Shown piece after piece: positions 48,981 to 60,456 of a stretch of 64,000 nt of DNA. Source of the DNA: Gonatopus flavifemur (taxonomy: Eukaryota; Arthropoda; Insecta; Hymenoptera; Dryinidae); NCBI GenBank assembly GCA_018340375.1, contig JAFFJZ010000001.1, forward strand, positions 12,542,001-12,606,000, given 5' to 3'. The notes under the pieces are model-generated. The model was given only the letters and a program-made list of their open reading frames with translations, had not been told where the DNA came from and ran no database searches. The stretch's first letter is position 1. Every line of letters starts with the position of its first letter. Position numbers and translations under genes: made by a program.

Positions 48981-49408
48981 CCCACATAACAATTCATGTC
49001 TTGCGATGTCTTTTCGATAAGTTTGAGATGTCTTGCGCAACACTTTTAGCCCATACAGCAAAAGAGTCCCCACGAAGAGCTTCCGTTGAGACAGTAAACA
49101 TGAATTCATTATGAATACTTTGAATTCAAATTGAATTCTTGATGAACAACTTACTGTTCAGAAAGAATTCATGTTGTGAGTTCATGAAGAATTCTCCAGG
49201 CATTCAACATGTATTCGTTTTGAATTCATATTGAATTCATTTTCACTGACATAACGGGGACTGTTCCAAAAAGTCATTAGGGAGTCTTCAAGAATTCAAA
49301 CGGGTTATTTTTGCTGCCTGGGAGATGTCTTTTAGATGTCTAAATGTGTTGCGCAAGACATCTTAAATTTATCTAAAAGACATCGCAAGACATGAATTGT
49401 TATGTGGG
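48981..49408. mobile_element. CCCA-type element with agacatct words (TSD AA)
   Basis: The long termini cccacataacaattcatgtc and its complement continue to ttgcgatgtctttt and ttgcgcaacac, giving about 60 bp per arm. Both sides are flanked by AA. The middle is occupied by the nested element at 49050-49322. Confidence 0.85.
49050..49322. mobile_element. CCCATACAGC-type element nested in 48981-49408 (TSD AG)
   Basis: The termini cccatacagcaaaa and ttttgctgcctggg are flanked by AG; the outer element would read cactttt-ag-atgtc without it. The interior repeats tgaattca, gaattcat and attcttgatgaa words in both orientations. 273 bp. Confidence 0.85.
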
Positions 49409-51524
49409 AAGGGGTTTTTGAAATCTATCACGGCGAATACATTACTTAAATATTCAGCTTAATATATTTACGTGAAACTATCCCTGCTAAAAATTCCCGA
49501 TAAGAAACGATAGAAAATTTTTCTATCGTTTTGTGTGTGGTTTCTGAATACGGGATTTCCGGAATCATATCATTCATTTACGATATAACTGTATTTTTCC
49601 CAATAAGGTTGTATCGTAATTTCACCATACAAATTTCCTATTTTTTTTCTATAGAATTGTTTCGAAGCTCAATCATTGAAATTTTCTAGTTTTTATCGGA
49701 ATGTATGTGGATATTTTTCTATCGTTTTGTATGTGGTTTCTGAATATGGAACTTCCGGACTTGTATCGTTTATTTACGATATTTCCGTATTTTTCCTCAT
49801 CAAGTAGTATCGTAAGTTCACCATAGAATTTTTACATTTTTTTTAAGCATTCCACCGAACGTCAACCATATAAATTTTCTGGTTTTTATGGGTCTCTATG
49901 CGGATATTTTCCCATCGATTTGTATGTAATCTTTGAATAAAAAATTTTCCGAGTGATATCGTTGATTGCATAGGTGACGACATTGGTCGTGGAGCTTTGA
50001 ACCCGACCGCAAAAAACCCTACACAAACCAGGTTGTGTTTTATTGTTGAAAAATTGTTTCATCCCATATCCCACAGCTTCATGTATTCAAACATCTTCGC
50101 AGCATTATATGACCACAGCTTTTGTGCAGTTTTGTGCGTTTCGCTACGAATTGCATTCTGCGTCCCCCATACAAAACAATCAAAACTAGGTTCAGAGTTA
50201 TTAATATGATGTGTATCGTGGAAGTACGATAAAAACCGGTACTCTTTTCGAATTTTATCTCGTAGTGGAAAGATTAAAATAATTCATAGGAATTTCACGA
50301 AAGATAACTATACGTACTCTTTCGTGCGTTCCCCATACAACACAATAGAATTCGTAAATGAAAAAAATGGTATCAAATCTATGGTGAACTCCCGATTAAA
50401 TCATATACGACTGAGTAAGGTCAGAATAATGTATCGTGCACAACCGATAAGAAACGATACCTGAGATCTCAGACAAAAATCCTCTTAAAAAATTCGTTTG
50501 GATAACATTTTGGCGATCTCTTATTTTCCTCAGAGGTAAATCGATGCATCTGATACCATTCTTATATCCTTATGTTAACCTTCTGGGAGGTCTATCTGAC
50601 CTCTCACACATATTTGGGAGATCTTTAAGAGCTCTTGATGATAACATATTGTTCACTGGGTGAAGTTCTAATGGAAATCCCGATCAAAAAGAACCTCAAG
50701 GGATCCCATAAGGGTTCCCCTGGGAATTTGGCACAAACATTTTTTGCCTGGGACCCATCTGGGAACACTTGTGGGACTCTATATAAGACATTGTATTCAA
50801 CATAGAATCTTATAATTGGTCAAAATTTCTTGAAATTTCATGCTTTCCGTACATACTTGTGAAATAAATTTTCAATTTACCCAACTGTGAATAAAATTGA
50901 TTTATATATAATTGAACTTAGGATTTCTAAAATATTAAAATGAACAAATTATGAGAAGGTACGTGCAATTATTCATCTTTGAAATTATAATTCCATTCAA
51001 ACATGAGGGGTATCTCTAGTTTCTCTATTTTCACAGGGAAAGGTATTAAATATTTCCATCATCAAAATTCAGGGCAGGGTTATGATATTAGAGTTTACAC
51101 CAGGTGAAATCAATATCAATAATGCCAGGTCACTGCAATTTTTATTAAATCCTTATAATCAAACTGTATTTTTTCGAATTAAAATTACAAATATATGTTT
51201 TATATTTATCGACACATTCAATTTCAAGTATTTGTTTTTACAATACAAAAGTACGTTAGATGAAAATGTATGTTGAGCTGTACCATTGAATTTTACACAT
51301 TTTAAACTTTATTCACATCAACTTCAGAAAAATTAGACAGATTGAAACATGAACATGAATTATTCTGCACCACTGAAAATTGCTGTCAGATCCACTCAAA
51401 AAATAGTTGCCTGCAGAGCTATCAAAAAGATATCAATTATTGGTGAACTAATATAACACATTTTTGAAGAATATTTCGGTATTAAGAGTGATCACTGGGC
51501 CACTGTTGCAAACAGTATTTGTCC
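49409..51524. other. Gene-free stretch of transposon debris
   Basis: A left end ccctgctaaaaattcccgat lies at about 49487, followed by 1 kb rich in tatcgt, acgata and ttacgatat words, without a clear right end. A ggatccc/gggttccc block at about 50685-50780 partly matches the complement of 54460-54606. An AGAGGTC/GGGAGATC word cluster lies around 50580-50640. No coding frame is supported. Confidence 0.5.
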
Positions 51525-52911
51525 CCCTGCTAAAAATGACGGAATGAAACGGAAAGAATTTAGATGCGAATCATTGCGATTCGTTCCGCATGGCAGAAGT
51601 AAGATTTGAGACGGAAATAAAAATTGTACGAAACTTTCCGTATCGTCGGAGAAGGAATGCAACTGGATCAGCGGAAATGAAATGAAATCGAATCCTTTGG
51701 TTTTGTCCGAAATGGCAGGTTTGAAGTATTACCGTTTTGATCAGCATATACGACGACCTGACTGATTGCGTCCCAAGTTGGATTTGCGGAAAGAAAGTTA
51801 TTGCGTTCGAATCCGTGTCAACGGATCGAGTGATTGAACAACAGTTTTCAGTTTGCATCCGGAAATGCTGAATAAAATGATGGTGTTTCCATCCCGTCAT
51901 TAACGCATAGACCTTTCATTCCGTTTAAAGTTGAATTTACGGATATGATTTTATTTCGTTGAAACCCGGCTTGCCAAGCCAGCTGATGAAGCGTAAGCCG
52001 TCATTTACGTATGTCAATGCAGACATAAGAAATGGTGGTTTTGTTGAGTAATCAACACATGCCAAATGGGTTCCGTTTCAAGTTGGATTTGCGAAGAGAA
52101 GTTGATTACGTTTCAATCCGCGCCACCAAACCGCATGGTCGAATGACAGTTCCCAGTTTGCATCCGCAAATGCTGAACGAAATAATGGTGTTCTGATTCC
52201 TTAATTACCGCACAGGCATTTCTTCCGTTTTAGGGTGAATTTACGGATGGGAGTTCATTGCGTTAACATCCGGCTCGATAAGCCAAGTGATTGAGCGAAA
52301 GTCGTCGTTCGTATCTGCATACGCGGATATGAAAAATTATGGTTTTGTTAAGTGATTAACACATGGGGAATTGGTTCCGTTTTAGTTGGATTTTCGGAAA
52401 AAAATGTATTCTTTTCTAATCCACTTTGACGGATTGAAGAATTGAACGAAAGTTCCCGGTTTGCACCCGGAGAAACAAAACAACAAACACCCGCAAAACA
52501 AACAAATGTTGTTTGTGCTCAGTAATTACTGCATGCACATTTTATTCAGTTCCAGATTGGATTCACGGATATAATTTCATTGCGTCAAAATCCAGTCTGA
52601 CAAGCCGGGTGATCTCATACAGCAGTCGGAGAATTCTTTTTCAAGAACATGAATAGAATTGTTTATGAATTGTCGAATTCATGAAATCATAAAGAGGTCC
52701 AGAAGAGTTCACTTCTTGGGATATTAACTAACTCGAATACTGAAAGAACTGTTTCAGTATCCTCAAATGAATGATTGACATATTCGAACTCAATCAATAT
52801 GAATGTGATCTACAATTGAAAGTCGATATGTATTCCTGTTTCAAGTTCAATTAATTGTTCAAAATTTTAGAATGATCTATTTCTCAATATTTTCGCTCAT
52901 TAATCCATGTG

Positions 52912-53052
52912 AAGACGCATGTAACCCACTTGATTCCCATGCAAAGACCCACGTGATCCCATTGATCCGCATGTGAAGACCCATGCGACCCACTTCATTC
53001 CCATGCGAAGAACCATGTGACCCACTCAATTCCCATACAAAGACCCATGCGA
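52912..53052. repeat. 32-bp minisatellite, about 4.5 copies
   Basis: Units start ccatgtgaag, cccatgcaaag, cgcatgtgaag, cccatgcgaag and cccatacaaag, each followed by a ccatg or ccacg block and a cccactt/cccattgat block. The period is 32 bp. There are no unique spacers between identical repeats, so it is not CRISPR-like. It lies within the 51525-54345 element. Confidence 0.75.
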
Positions 53053-53448
53053 ACTAATTGGGAATTTACAGTAGGGTATTCTGATGAAAATGGAAGAATA
53101 TTCAAATACCGTGTATTCGAAAATCCGGATGAAACAGATATGATTTCATGATTGTAAATCCAGACAGATACCATTCAAATTTTCATCTGAATCTACAGAT
53201 GAAAACTGAAAGACTTCCCACCTTTATTCATCCGGTTGAAACCGATATGATTCCATGATTGTATATCCAGAGAGATACCATGGGATCCGCATATGCGGAT
53301 GGAAACAAAAAGACTTTCAAACTCCATTTATCCGAAAATCCAAATGAAATCGATATGATTTGATGACTGTAAGTCCAGGTCAATATCATTAAAATTGTCC
53401 TTCGCGTATGCGGATGAAAACGGAAAAACACTCCAACGTACACATGTA

Positions 53449-53657
53449 CACTGAAAAAAAGGTATGGCTCTCACAGCTCTACTATTCATGTGTTCTTACT
53501 GTCAGGAGGTATAAGGATGTCAGTATAGCTCCCACAGCCGACAGATTGCTATGATAGTGACGCGTTCGGCTGTGGGAGCTATACTGGCATCCTTATACCT
53601 CCTGACAGCAAGAACACATGAATAGTAGAGCTGTGAGAACCATACTTTTTTTCAGTG
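53449..53657. mobile_element. CACTG-type hairpin nested in the 2.8-kb element
   Basis: The arms of about 95 bp are nearly perfect inverted copies (cactgaaaaaaaggtatgg, ctctactattcatgtgttc, cctcctgacag, tagctcccacagccga). The loop is about 20 bp. Flanks TA and TC differ by one base, perhaps a mutated 2-bp duplication. Confidence 0.75.
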
Positions 53658-53684
53658 TCCTTTCTTAAGGTGATTATCTGCGAA

Positions 53685-53765
53685 GTCGCGGAATAGCTCA
53701 TTCGGTTAGGTCTTAGGCTTCAGACGGTAGGCCGGTAGGAAGGTAAGTTCGAACCCTGTAGGTAG
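53685..53765 (+). other. tRNA-like Pol III core in the 2.8-kb element
   Basis: The A-box word tagctcattcggttagg lies at about 53694-53710 and the B-box word aagttcgaaccct at about 53746-53758. The D-arm and T-arm texts look tRNA-like, but there is no good acceptor-stem pairing. Confidence 0.6.
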
Positions 53766-54459
53766 GATATGGTTTTCTCTCAATTTACATGAGTGGACAA
53801 GGTTCCTCAACGATTTTCAAACAAGGATTTGCGAATAAAGATCCTCGTACAGGAGGGTAATTGCTTTCAGTACAATACTGGAATCAATATCCCCCAATGA
53901 ATTTTTTTTGTACACTGTAGTTCATCCGAAAATTCGGACAAAGTCGACAAAATTCAATGATTGGAGATGCTGATCAATACCACTGAAATTTTCATCCGCA
54001 TTTCCAGTCGACAACAGAAAGGATTTTCATTTCATTTCGTTCGACAATACGGATGGAATCGGTACAATATTGAGTTGAGAATTTCGTATCAATACCATCA
54101 AAATTCTAATCCGCGTATGCGGATGGAAACGGAAAGGCTTCCCCATTCACTCCATCCGGCAATACGTTTGAAATCGGTAATATTTTATGCTCAGAAATCC
54201 GTATCAATACCATCGAAGTTTATGTCCGCATTTCCAGTTCCAAACGGGAAAATCAATTCTCATTCCGTTTTCTTTCGTATTTCACGGGACAAAAACCGAT
54301 ATCAAGCGGAAAGGAAAAATTTTCTTTCCGTCATTTTTAGCAGGGCCGCCATTGTTTATACTGATCAAAATCATCTTTTCAGTCATCTAAGTTCTTATTG
54401 GGGGAGATTTGATATTTAGATTGAAACGATTCAAAAACACTTCATGCAGGATCTTACAT

Positions 54460-54606
54460 GAGCTCCCACGTGGGATCCCATAAGGGTTCCCAGATGGGTT
54501 TCGGTCATATTTTTTGTGCCAAATTCCCAGGGGACCCCTTATGGGATCCTATTTGGGAACCATCGAGGGTTCCTATGTGGGATCCCTTGAGGTTTTTTTT
54601 GATCGG
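54460..54606. repeat. Block of gggatccca/gggttcc words
   Basis: Contains cacgtgggatcccataaggg, ttcccagatggg, aattcccaggggacccctta, gggatcctatttgggaa and tatgtgggatcccttgagg. The reverse complement matches 50685-50780, which has an internal deletion. Probably a CCC-type element whose outer ends I could not place. Confidence 0.5.
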
Positions 54607-54974
54607 AGAATCTCTGATAAATTATGAACCAAGTCTGACAAACCCTGAGAACGATGTCCCAAAAATATCAGACTTGTCGTCGAAATCTCAGAATTTCTTA
54701 GAGTTTTGCAGAGAAAAATCAGAATTTTTCAGAGATTTTCAGAAATGTTTTCAGCGAAATATTTCCATACGGGTCCACAGCAACTGTTGTTGTATGGGTC
54801 TTTGTTCCTCGAGAGAACAACTTTATATATAAAATACTTTTTACTCGTTGATGAAGTATCTCCATCAAATTCTCATCCAACGTTTTTTCTCTCTCGTTGT
54901 TTTCGAATATATATTCAACATAAAAGTGTACACTGAGAAAAAGAAACATATCACTGTGCAGCGTTCAGACAGTG

Positions 54975-56093
54975 CCCAATAAACATCAACATCTTCAAGA
55001 TATTTTGAAGATATCTTTTGAAAGACATCTGGAAGACATATCGAAAAGATATCTAAAGGACATCTTTTCGATATGTCTTGAAGATGTCTCTCAAAAGATA
55101 TGTTTAAGATGTTTTGCCAAATGTATCTCTAAGATCAGCAGTTTTGAGGTTATGAGTGCATATGGATAACACTTCGAATGTCTTTGTTCACAATCAAATT
55201 GCAAAGAAGATGAATTCGTTCATAAATTAAAAGCTTGAATAATCCATGTAAACACTAACAAATTCTGTGAAAAGTCCGATTTTGTAACCTTGCAGTGCTA
55301 GCACTGAAACTAACGAATCTCCGAGTCACAATATTTTGCGAATTATCGAACTTTTTACGCTGAATTTTATGTACGGCCTTTGTGTACGGTGATTTTATCA
55401 AATTCTCATTCACATTTACTGATAAGTTGTTTTTCAATAACAGTGAGAAAAAAATAATTTAAAGGTATCTATGATATTCATCAGGCACTAACGATCACTG
55501 GATCATGTACTTCAATATATTTCACCAAATTCATTAAGCTGTTCAAGTTTTCAAGCACAGTCAACTTATCTTATATTTGTATATGTCATAAACACCTTAT
55601 TCAAAAGATCACTTTTACTCTGAAAATATACACCGCTGACTTTATATCTCACCATGTCATATTGACAATTATGAGCGCCGTCATCAAAATGTCCGTATGG
55701 CTCAGGTCATCGAAGCGTGGGTACGTCGTGAAATGTCCGGGTTCGAATCCCGCAACCCCAAAAATCCGAAATGAAGTAAAATTTGTAGGACTGAGAGGAG
55801 GGATCAAAAGAAAAGAAAGAAGGAAAAGAGGGAAGAATTTTTTTTATGCACGATTCAAGATTTTTCCAAGATATTTTTATGAATTCTTCAAGACATTTTT
55901 AAGACTTGATTGCAAACGTCTAAAGCACATCTTCCGCAAGACGTTTTTGAGATATCTTAGACTTGTCGAAATCAGTCGCGTAAGACATCTTTTAGATTTC
56001 TAAAAGACATCTTCGAGACCTTCTTGCAAGACATCTTTCAAAATTGCGAGATATCTTTTAGATATCTAAAAGATGTCTTTTTGTTTGATTGGG
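54975..56093. mobile_element. CCCA-type element with agatatct words and tRNA-like core (TSD TG)
   Basis: The termini cccaataaacatcaacatct and the right end agatgtctttttgtttgattggg are flanked by TG. Both sides carry many aagatatctt, agacatct and tttgaagatat words. A plus-strand tRNA-like core lies at 55685-55755, followed by a purine-rich run and aattttttttatg. It shares this plan with 46193-47297. Confidence 0.9.
55685..55755 (+). other. tRNA-like Pol III core in the 54975-56093 element
   Basis: The A-box word tatggctcaggtcatcgaag lies at 55694-55713 and the B-box word gggttcgaatccc at 55739-55751. This is the best-preserved pair of the seven. The 5' and 3' flanks do not form a full acceptor stem. 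Confidence 0.7.
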
Positions 56094-56243
56094 TGATAAT
56101 TCATGTCCCAAAGAAATTTCAAATCAGTCCTCACTAGTTGCTCGCCAGACATCACCTATTTGCGTCCAGAACATTTGAAATTTCTTTGGAACATGAATTA
56201 TCACTATCTGGACGCTGCACAATTATGTTTCCTTTTCTCAGTG

Positions 56244-56724
56244 TAGGAATAACTCGACAATTCAAAAGAATAATCAATGGCGGGAAATTTTAATCCAATC
56301 CCTTGCGATTGTTTGCGACGCATAAACAGATCATTGGATATTGGTATCAATCGATATACTATATCGCATTGATACAAACTTTTGATAAATATCGTTCAAG
56401 AAATTTTATATATTTCAGAACATGATCAGAGAGTACTGCGAGTTTAGAATCTATATAAACCGCAAAGTTGATTCGATCGACTCTTGGTGAACTCGAGAAC
56501 TCGTAGAATGAGAATACCACGAAGAGAGTCCCGTCAGATGTTTACTCAGTTAAATTCACTAAATATTGTCATTGGTTCACGTATTATGACGTCATTCAGG
56601 CTCGGCTCGAATAAGTATACAAATTCTTTCAACGCTTATCATACTTCCATACAATTGAAATAAAAATTGAAATTCAAATATCATTTACCGATTCTCATTG
56701 ACTCAGATTGTTATTACAAAACGA

Positions 56725-56762
<38 letters not shown>

Positions 56763-59700
56763 ACGATAAATAATTCCAAGCAAAACAAAGAATTCAATAT
56801 TGGTAAAATTATTCGATTCTAGCTTCACTGTAATACCACGATATGTATATAATATAAAAATTCAAAGAGATCGAGGGAGAAAAAAGTGAGACAAGGAGTG
56901 TGTAATAACGGTACATATATTTCGTTGCTCTCGAGTGTCCCCGGTTACGGTCCTGAGCACGCTAGGCATGCGCAATGGATGGTGAATCGAACAAGTAGTA
57001 GGGGTACATTCGCAGCAGTCTCGCGAATATCCTCAAGTGTTGACCGCTGAACCATCGATGCTTGCCCGAAATTTCACCCAACAGAAAAAAAACAGAAGGA
57101 AAGTTGAAATGATGCAACGAACGGCCTGACGATTCGAAACCAGGATTCATGCCATCGAGTTTACGGACGATAATTCCATATTGAATAGTTGTCAAAAGTT
57201 TAAAAACCGGTACGTGTCTGTGTATCGCAGGGTGTAAAACAACAAACGCGCGGTGTAATGTTATTGTTGTGATAGCGCTAGTTCTCTAGGTGGAAAGTAA
57301 AGGTTGAGTGCGTTGGTGGAAGGAAGGGAGAAGAGAATTCAACGAGATTGTGTGCGTGTACGTATGCATGTGTGTGGTGCAAGCGCACTGACAAAACACG
57401 CGTATTATGTCTATGTACAATGGCAACCTTGACACTTGGTGATCATTTTTGGCGGCCCTGTATGCAATCAAATCCTTGTGTTTAAACAAAGTGTCAACAT
57501 TACGAATCTCCTGTTCATTCCTTTCGATAGTTACTTTCCGTTCGGTCGACGAGGGATTGAATTTTTTTTTATAACCACCACTCGTGTCATCAAATCTTTC
57601 TCTATTGTGTATTGTGTGCCTCTTGGTTCGGATTTCATCTTTGAAGAGAAGTAGTGTTGTACGTAAGAACCATTCTAAATTTACAGCAATCGCGAGGAAT
57701 ACGAAAAAAAAAACACATGAATATCGAGGAAGGAAAACAAAGGCTTTTATTTCGTTGAGATTTTTTGTCTTTTAGAGAACAAAGAATAATCCAATTCACG
57801 TATGATGTTGAGTCGTTGTATCGTTGTATTTTGTCATTTTGGTTGCTAGCTTATCGGGTTTATGAAACATTATGAAAAAGATGAATATTTTACTTGATGC
57901 GGTTATGAATGTGTAGCAATGCAAGCGCACCTTTTATACCCGCACATACCCATGACCATACGTTGTGTGCGTTCACGTACAATGGCAACCTTGACACTTG
58001 GTGATCGTTTTTGGCGGCTCCATCGTCCGAAACCGTGTCTGGCAGTTTCGCGTCGCGAGTGAAAGTTGTGCGATCGTGATTATTGCGAAAAATAATCCCA
58101 GACTCCCTTGAATACGCTTTGACTAAAATAATCACCATCGTCCACGCATATGCATTTATTTACTCATTTATATACGTACACGAATTTCGATATTCGAGCT
58201 TATCAGGATACTTGCCATTCTCTTTTATTATTCACTCCCCGCTCTCGCAATTAACGAAGTTACTTCGAATACGGCAAAGACAATGAGAAGTTGTCATTGT
58301 TAGGCAGGGGTAATTAAACTTACATGAGGTATCATCGGAAGATGAATGATCTTTTGATAAAATATATCTCTTGCCAGTTCACTGACTTCCTCCGTATTTC
58401 TTCCACTTAATATTTATCCCTAAAGAATGGAATGTAGTTGTGTTTTTTTTTAAAGAGTGAGCATGAATTGTGCAATACGTTTATTGCGATTTGAAATCCA
58501 GTTCTCGAGTTGCGATTTCAATCGTTTGAAATCGCATCTCGATCGAAATCGAATATTTTTCAATGCAATTTCATATTTTTCCTGGTTGTATTGTGACAAA
58601 ATGCAGTAGAAAAACTTCGGTTTATAAATAAATCGAATGTTTGATGTTCTCAATAATTCAACATTCATTCCTTTTGATAAAATACTTTCTTCTGCATTTA
58701 TTTATCAAATCTTTCAATTACGTTTAGGGATTCTATAGTTCAGAGAAGAAAATATCTTACCCAAAAGTGAAATATTGAATATTTTATTCGAGATTTTTTC
58801 ATTCCACGGCAAAGAAATACGCAAAACTCCAAACATTAATCTTTAAAAGTTTCTGATAGTTCATGAGCAGTCGTTTCTTTCCCTTTAATTACTCGGTAAT
58901 GAATTTGAGCAACATTGCGCCTTTGTTATATTATGATTATTTTAGTTTAAACTCGAATCTACCCCTGGGAGTAATTATCAATAATAAATATGCTGTTATT
59001 GACTGCAAAATTCAGTACAGTTGCCAACAAACTCCTAGATTTAATAGAATTGGTGAACCACGTATCATCATTGATCAGAATGACCAATCAGAAAAAGATG
59101 AAAACCCCCTTTGCAAATGAATTTCTTTGAATCAATTCATTCTTTCATCCGTTTGAATGCGATTTTTGTTCCTAAAAAAAATATTAGATTCCTACCTGTT
59201 GCTATCCATTCAAGTGAAGTTTTCATACACGTTTGAGTAGAGCTGATAGTTCAAATCAATATCAATCAATACTTGGAAATAATCTTACTACACACGGTAT
59301 ATTTATTTAATCTAAAACAATGTTTAACAATAGGTCTTCATTTTATCTGTCCGCTATATAGATAAGGAATGAATGTATCCATACCCGTCTCAAAGAATAA
59401 ACAATGAACTCAAGATTATTTACTATAATGAAGATATAAAACGATAACCGTATTTTATCGCTATAAAATATCCTACTACAGTTAAAACAATATGATCAAA
59501 GAAAAATGGAATTGCAATTCGTGTAGAATTCACGATAATATCCCGAAAAGATAGCGGTAATACTTTCTCGTTACCGGTCCAACGACCTATTTCTTCCTTC
59601 CTTCAACCAGCTGCAATCCAAACCAAGTGCCTGAAGTTCATCCACGGACAAAAATTTTTATGAATTCAATTTTCCTCGTTTAATAGCGTGTCAGTGCGCG

Positions 59701-60456
59701 TATACCCGCATACCATGATAAAAACGAAAAATTAAAACACCATTCTCTGTATATTTTCCAGTGAGTAATGATAATTACAAAAGCATTATGCATTGTACAA
59801 AGTGGAAAACGTGCGTGAAATAATAAATATTTTGTTATGTACTCTAAAAGAGTAATAATAAAAGTGAAATAAAATCAAAGTGAAAAGATTTTTTCAACAA
59901 TCCGTATACCGCTTTTACCGACGTTGGAATAAATTTGAGAATCAAAAATCGGTAAGCTTCTTCATCATATTTTACTTCTTTTAACAAAGATATATTTTAT
60001 AAAGATCCCCAAGTTCGAGTATACTGAATTGAAAAATGATCAGGTGAGAAAGAAAGGAAGAAAGGAAAACTGAAAAACAATGTGCAATTCTTTGTATGTG
60101 GTGATGGTATAGTTTGATGGGACAAAAAAAAAAGAATCATACGGCGCGTCGGAAGGGGGAAGAAGACAGAAAAAGATAAAAGAAAGTACAAGAGGAAATG
60201 AGAGAAAAAGGAACTCTGCGAACTTGTAGAACAAGAGCCTTGTATCCCCTCCTTTGCTCGAACTATACGCAAGTTCGGAACAAAGATTGAAAATGTTATT
60301 TGAAATTATTCATTTGCAATCACAGAGAGAAAGAGAGAGAGAGAGAGAGAGGGAATTTCACGTTTTTTTAATATTTCTATTTTAAAATTCAAATACACGT
60401 TTATATTGCATTCACATCTTGTTAATTAGAAAAAATCTATTTTACAAAGAAATATT
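56244..60456. other. Gene-free stretch with promoter-like patches
   Basis: Includes an (AT)n microsatellite at about 56724-56760, a CpG-richer patch at 56880-57560 with a gcatgcgcaatgg NRF1-like word at 56967, a 40-bp direct repeat (57416 and 57977), a purine-rich stretch near 60040-60200 and an (AG)n microsatellite at about 60322-60352. No exon with clear coding quality was found. The CpG-richer patch might be the upstream region of a gene outside this window. Confidence 0.45.
57416..58022. repeat. Direct repeat pair of about 42 bp
   Basis: The phrase tacaatggcaaccttgacac followed by ttggtgatcatttttggcgg occurs at about 57416-57457 and again at 57977-58018 with a single a/g difference. The surroundings of the two copies are otherwise unlike. 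The conserved text contains a YY1-like core (aatggc/gccatt). Confidence 0.8.

Larger units (their letters stand above)
51525..54345. mobile_element. Large CCCTGC-type element, 2.8 kb (TSD CC)
   Basis: The termini ccctgctaaaaatgacggaa and the right end ttccgtcatttttagcaggg are flanked by CC. Both halves repeat atccgcat, gcggatg, atttgcgga and ggaaacggaaa words in opposite orientations. It contains a 32-bp minisatellite (52912-53052), a nested CAC-type hairpin (53449-53657) and a tRNA-like core (53685-53765). No transposase frame was found, so it is non-autonomous despite its size. Confidence 0.8.
54931..56243. mobile_element. CACTG-type foldback split by another element (TSD TA)
   Basis: The termini cactgagaaaaagaaacata and the right end ttatgtttccttttctcagtg are flanked by TA. 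With the 54975-56093 element and one TG removed, the left arm continues gataattcatgtcccaaag and mirrors the right arm ctttggaacatgaattatc. Without the insert it would be about 190 bp. Confidence 0.85.

Noticed and set aside
52912..53052. Regular 32-bp repeats suggestive of CRISPR
   Set aside because: Contiguous degenerate tandem units without unique spacers, in a eukaryotic transposon.
54458..54832. 124-residue frame with a cysteine-rich tail
   Set aside because: Its first half translates the gggatccc repeat block; no coding support.
43250..55755. Functional tRNA genes
   Set aside because: A and B boxes are present, but acceptor stems do not pair and anticodon arms are unclear, so they are described as tRNA-like cores only.
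58863..59120. 85-residue plus-strand frame
   Set aside because: Has an ATG but no motif, no neighbours and AT-driven codons; likely chance.
60040..60272. Phe/Ser/Leu-rich minus-strand frames
   Set aside because: Translation of a purine-rich low-complexity stretch.
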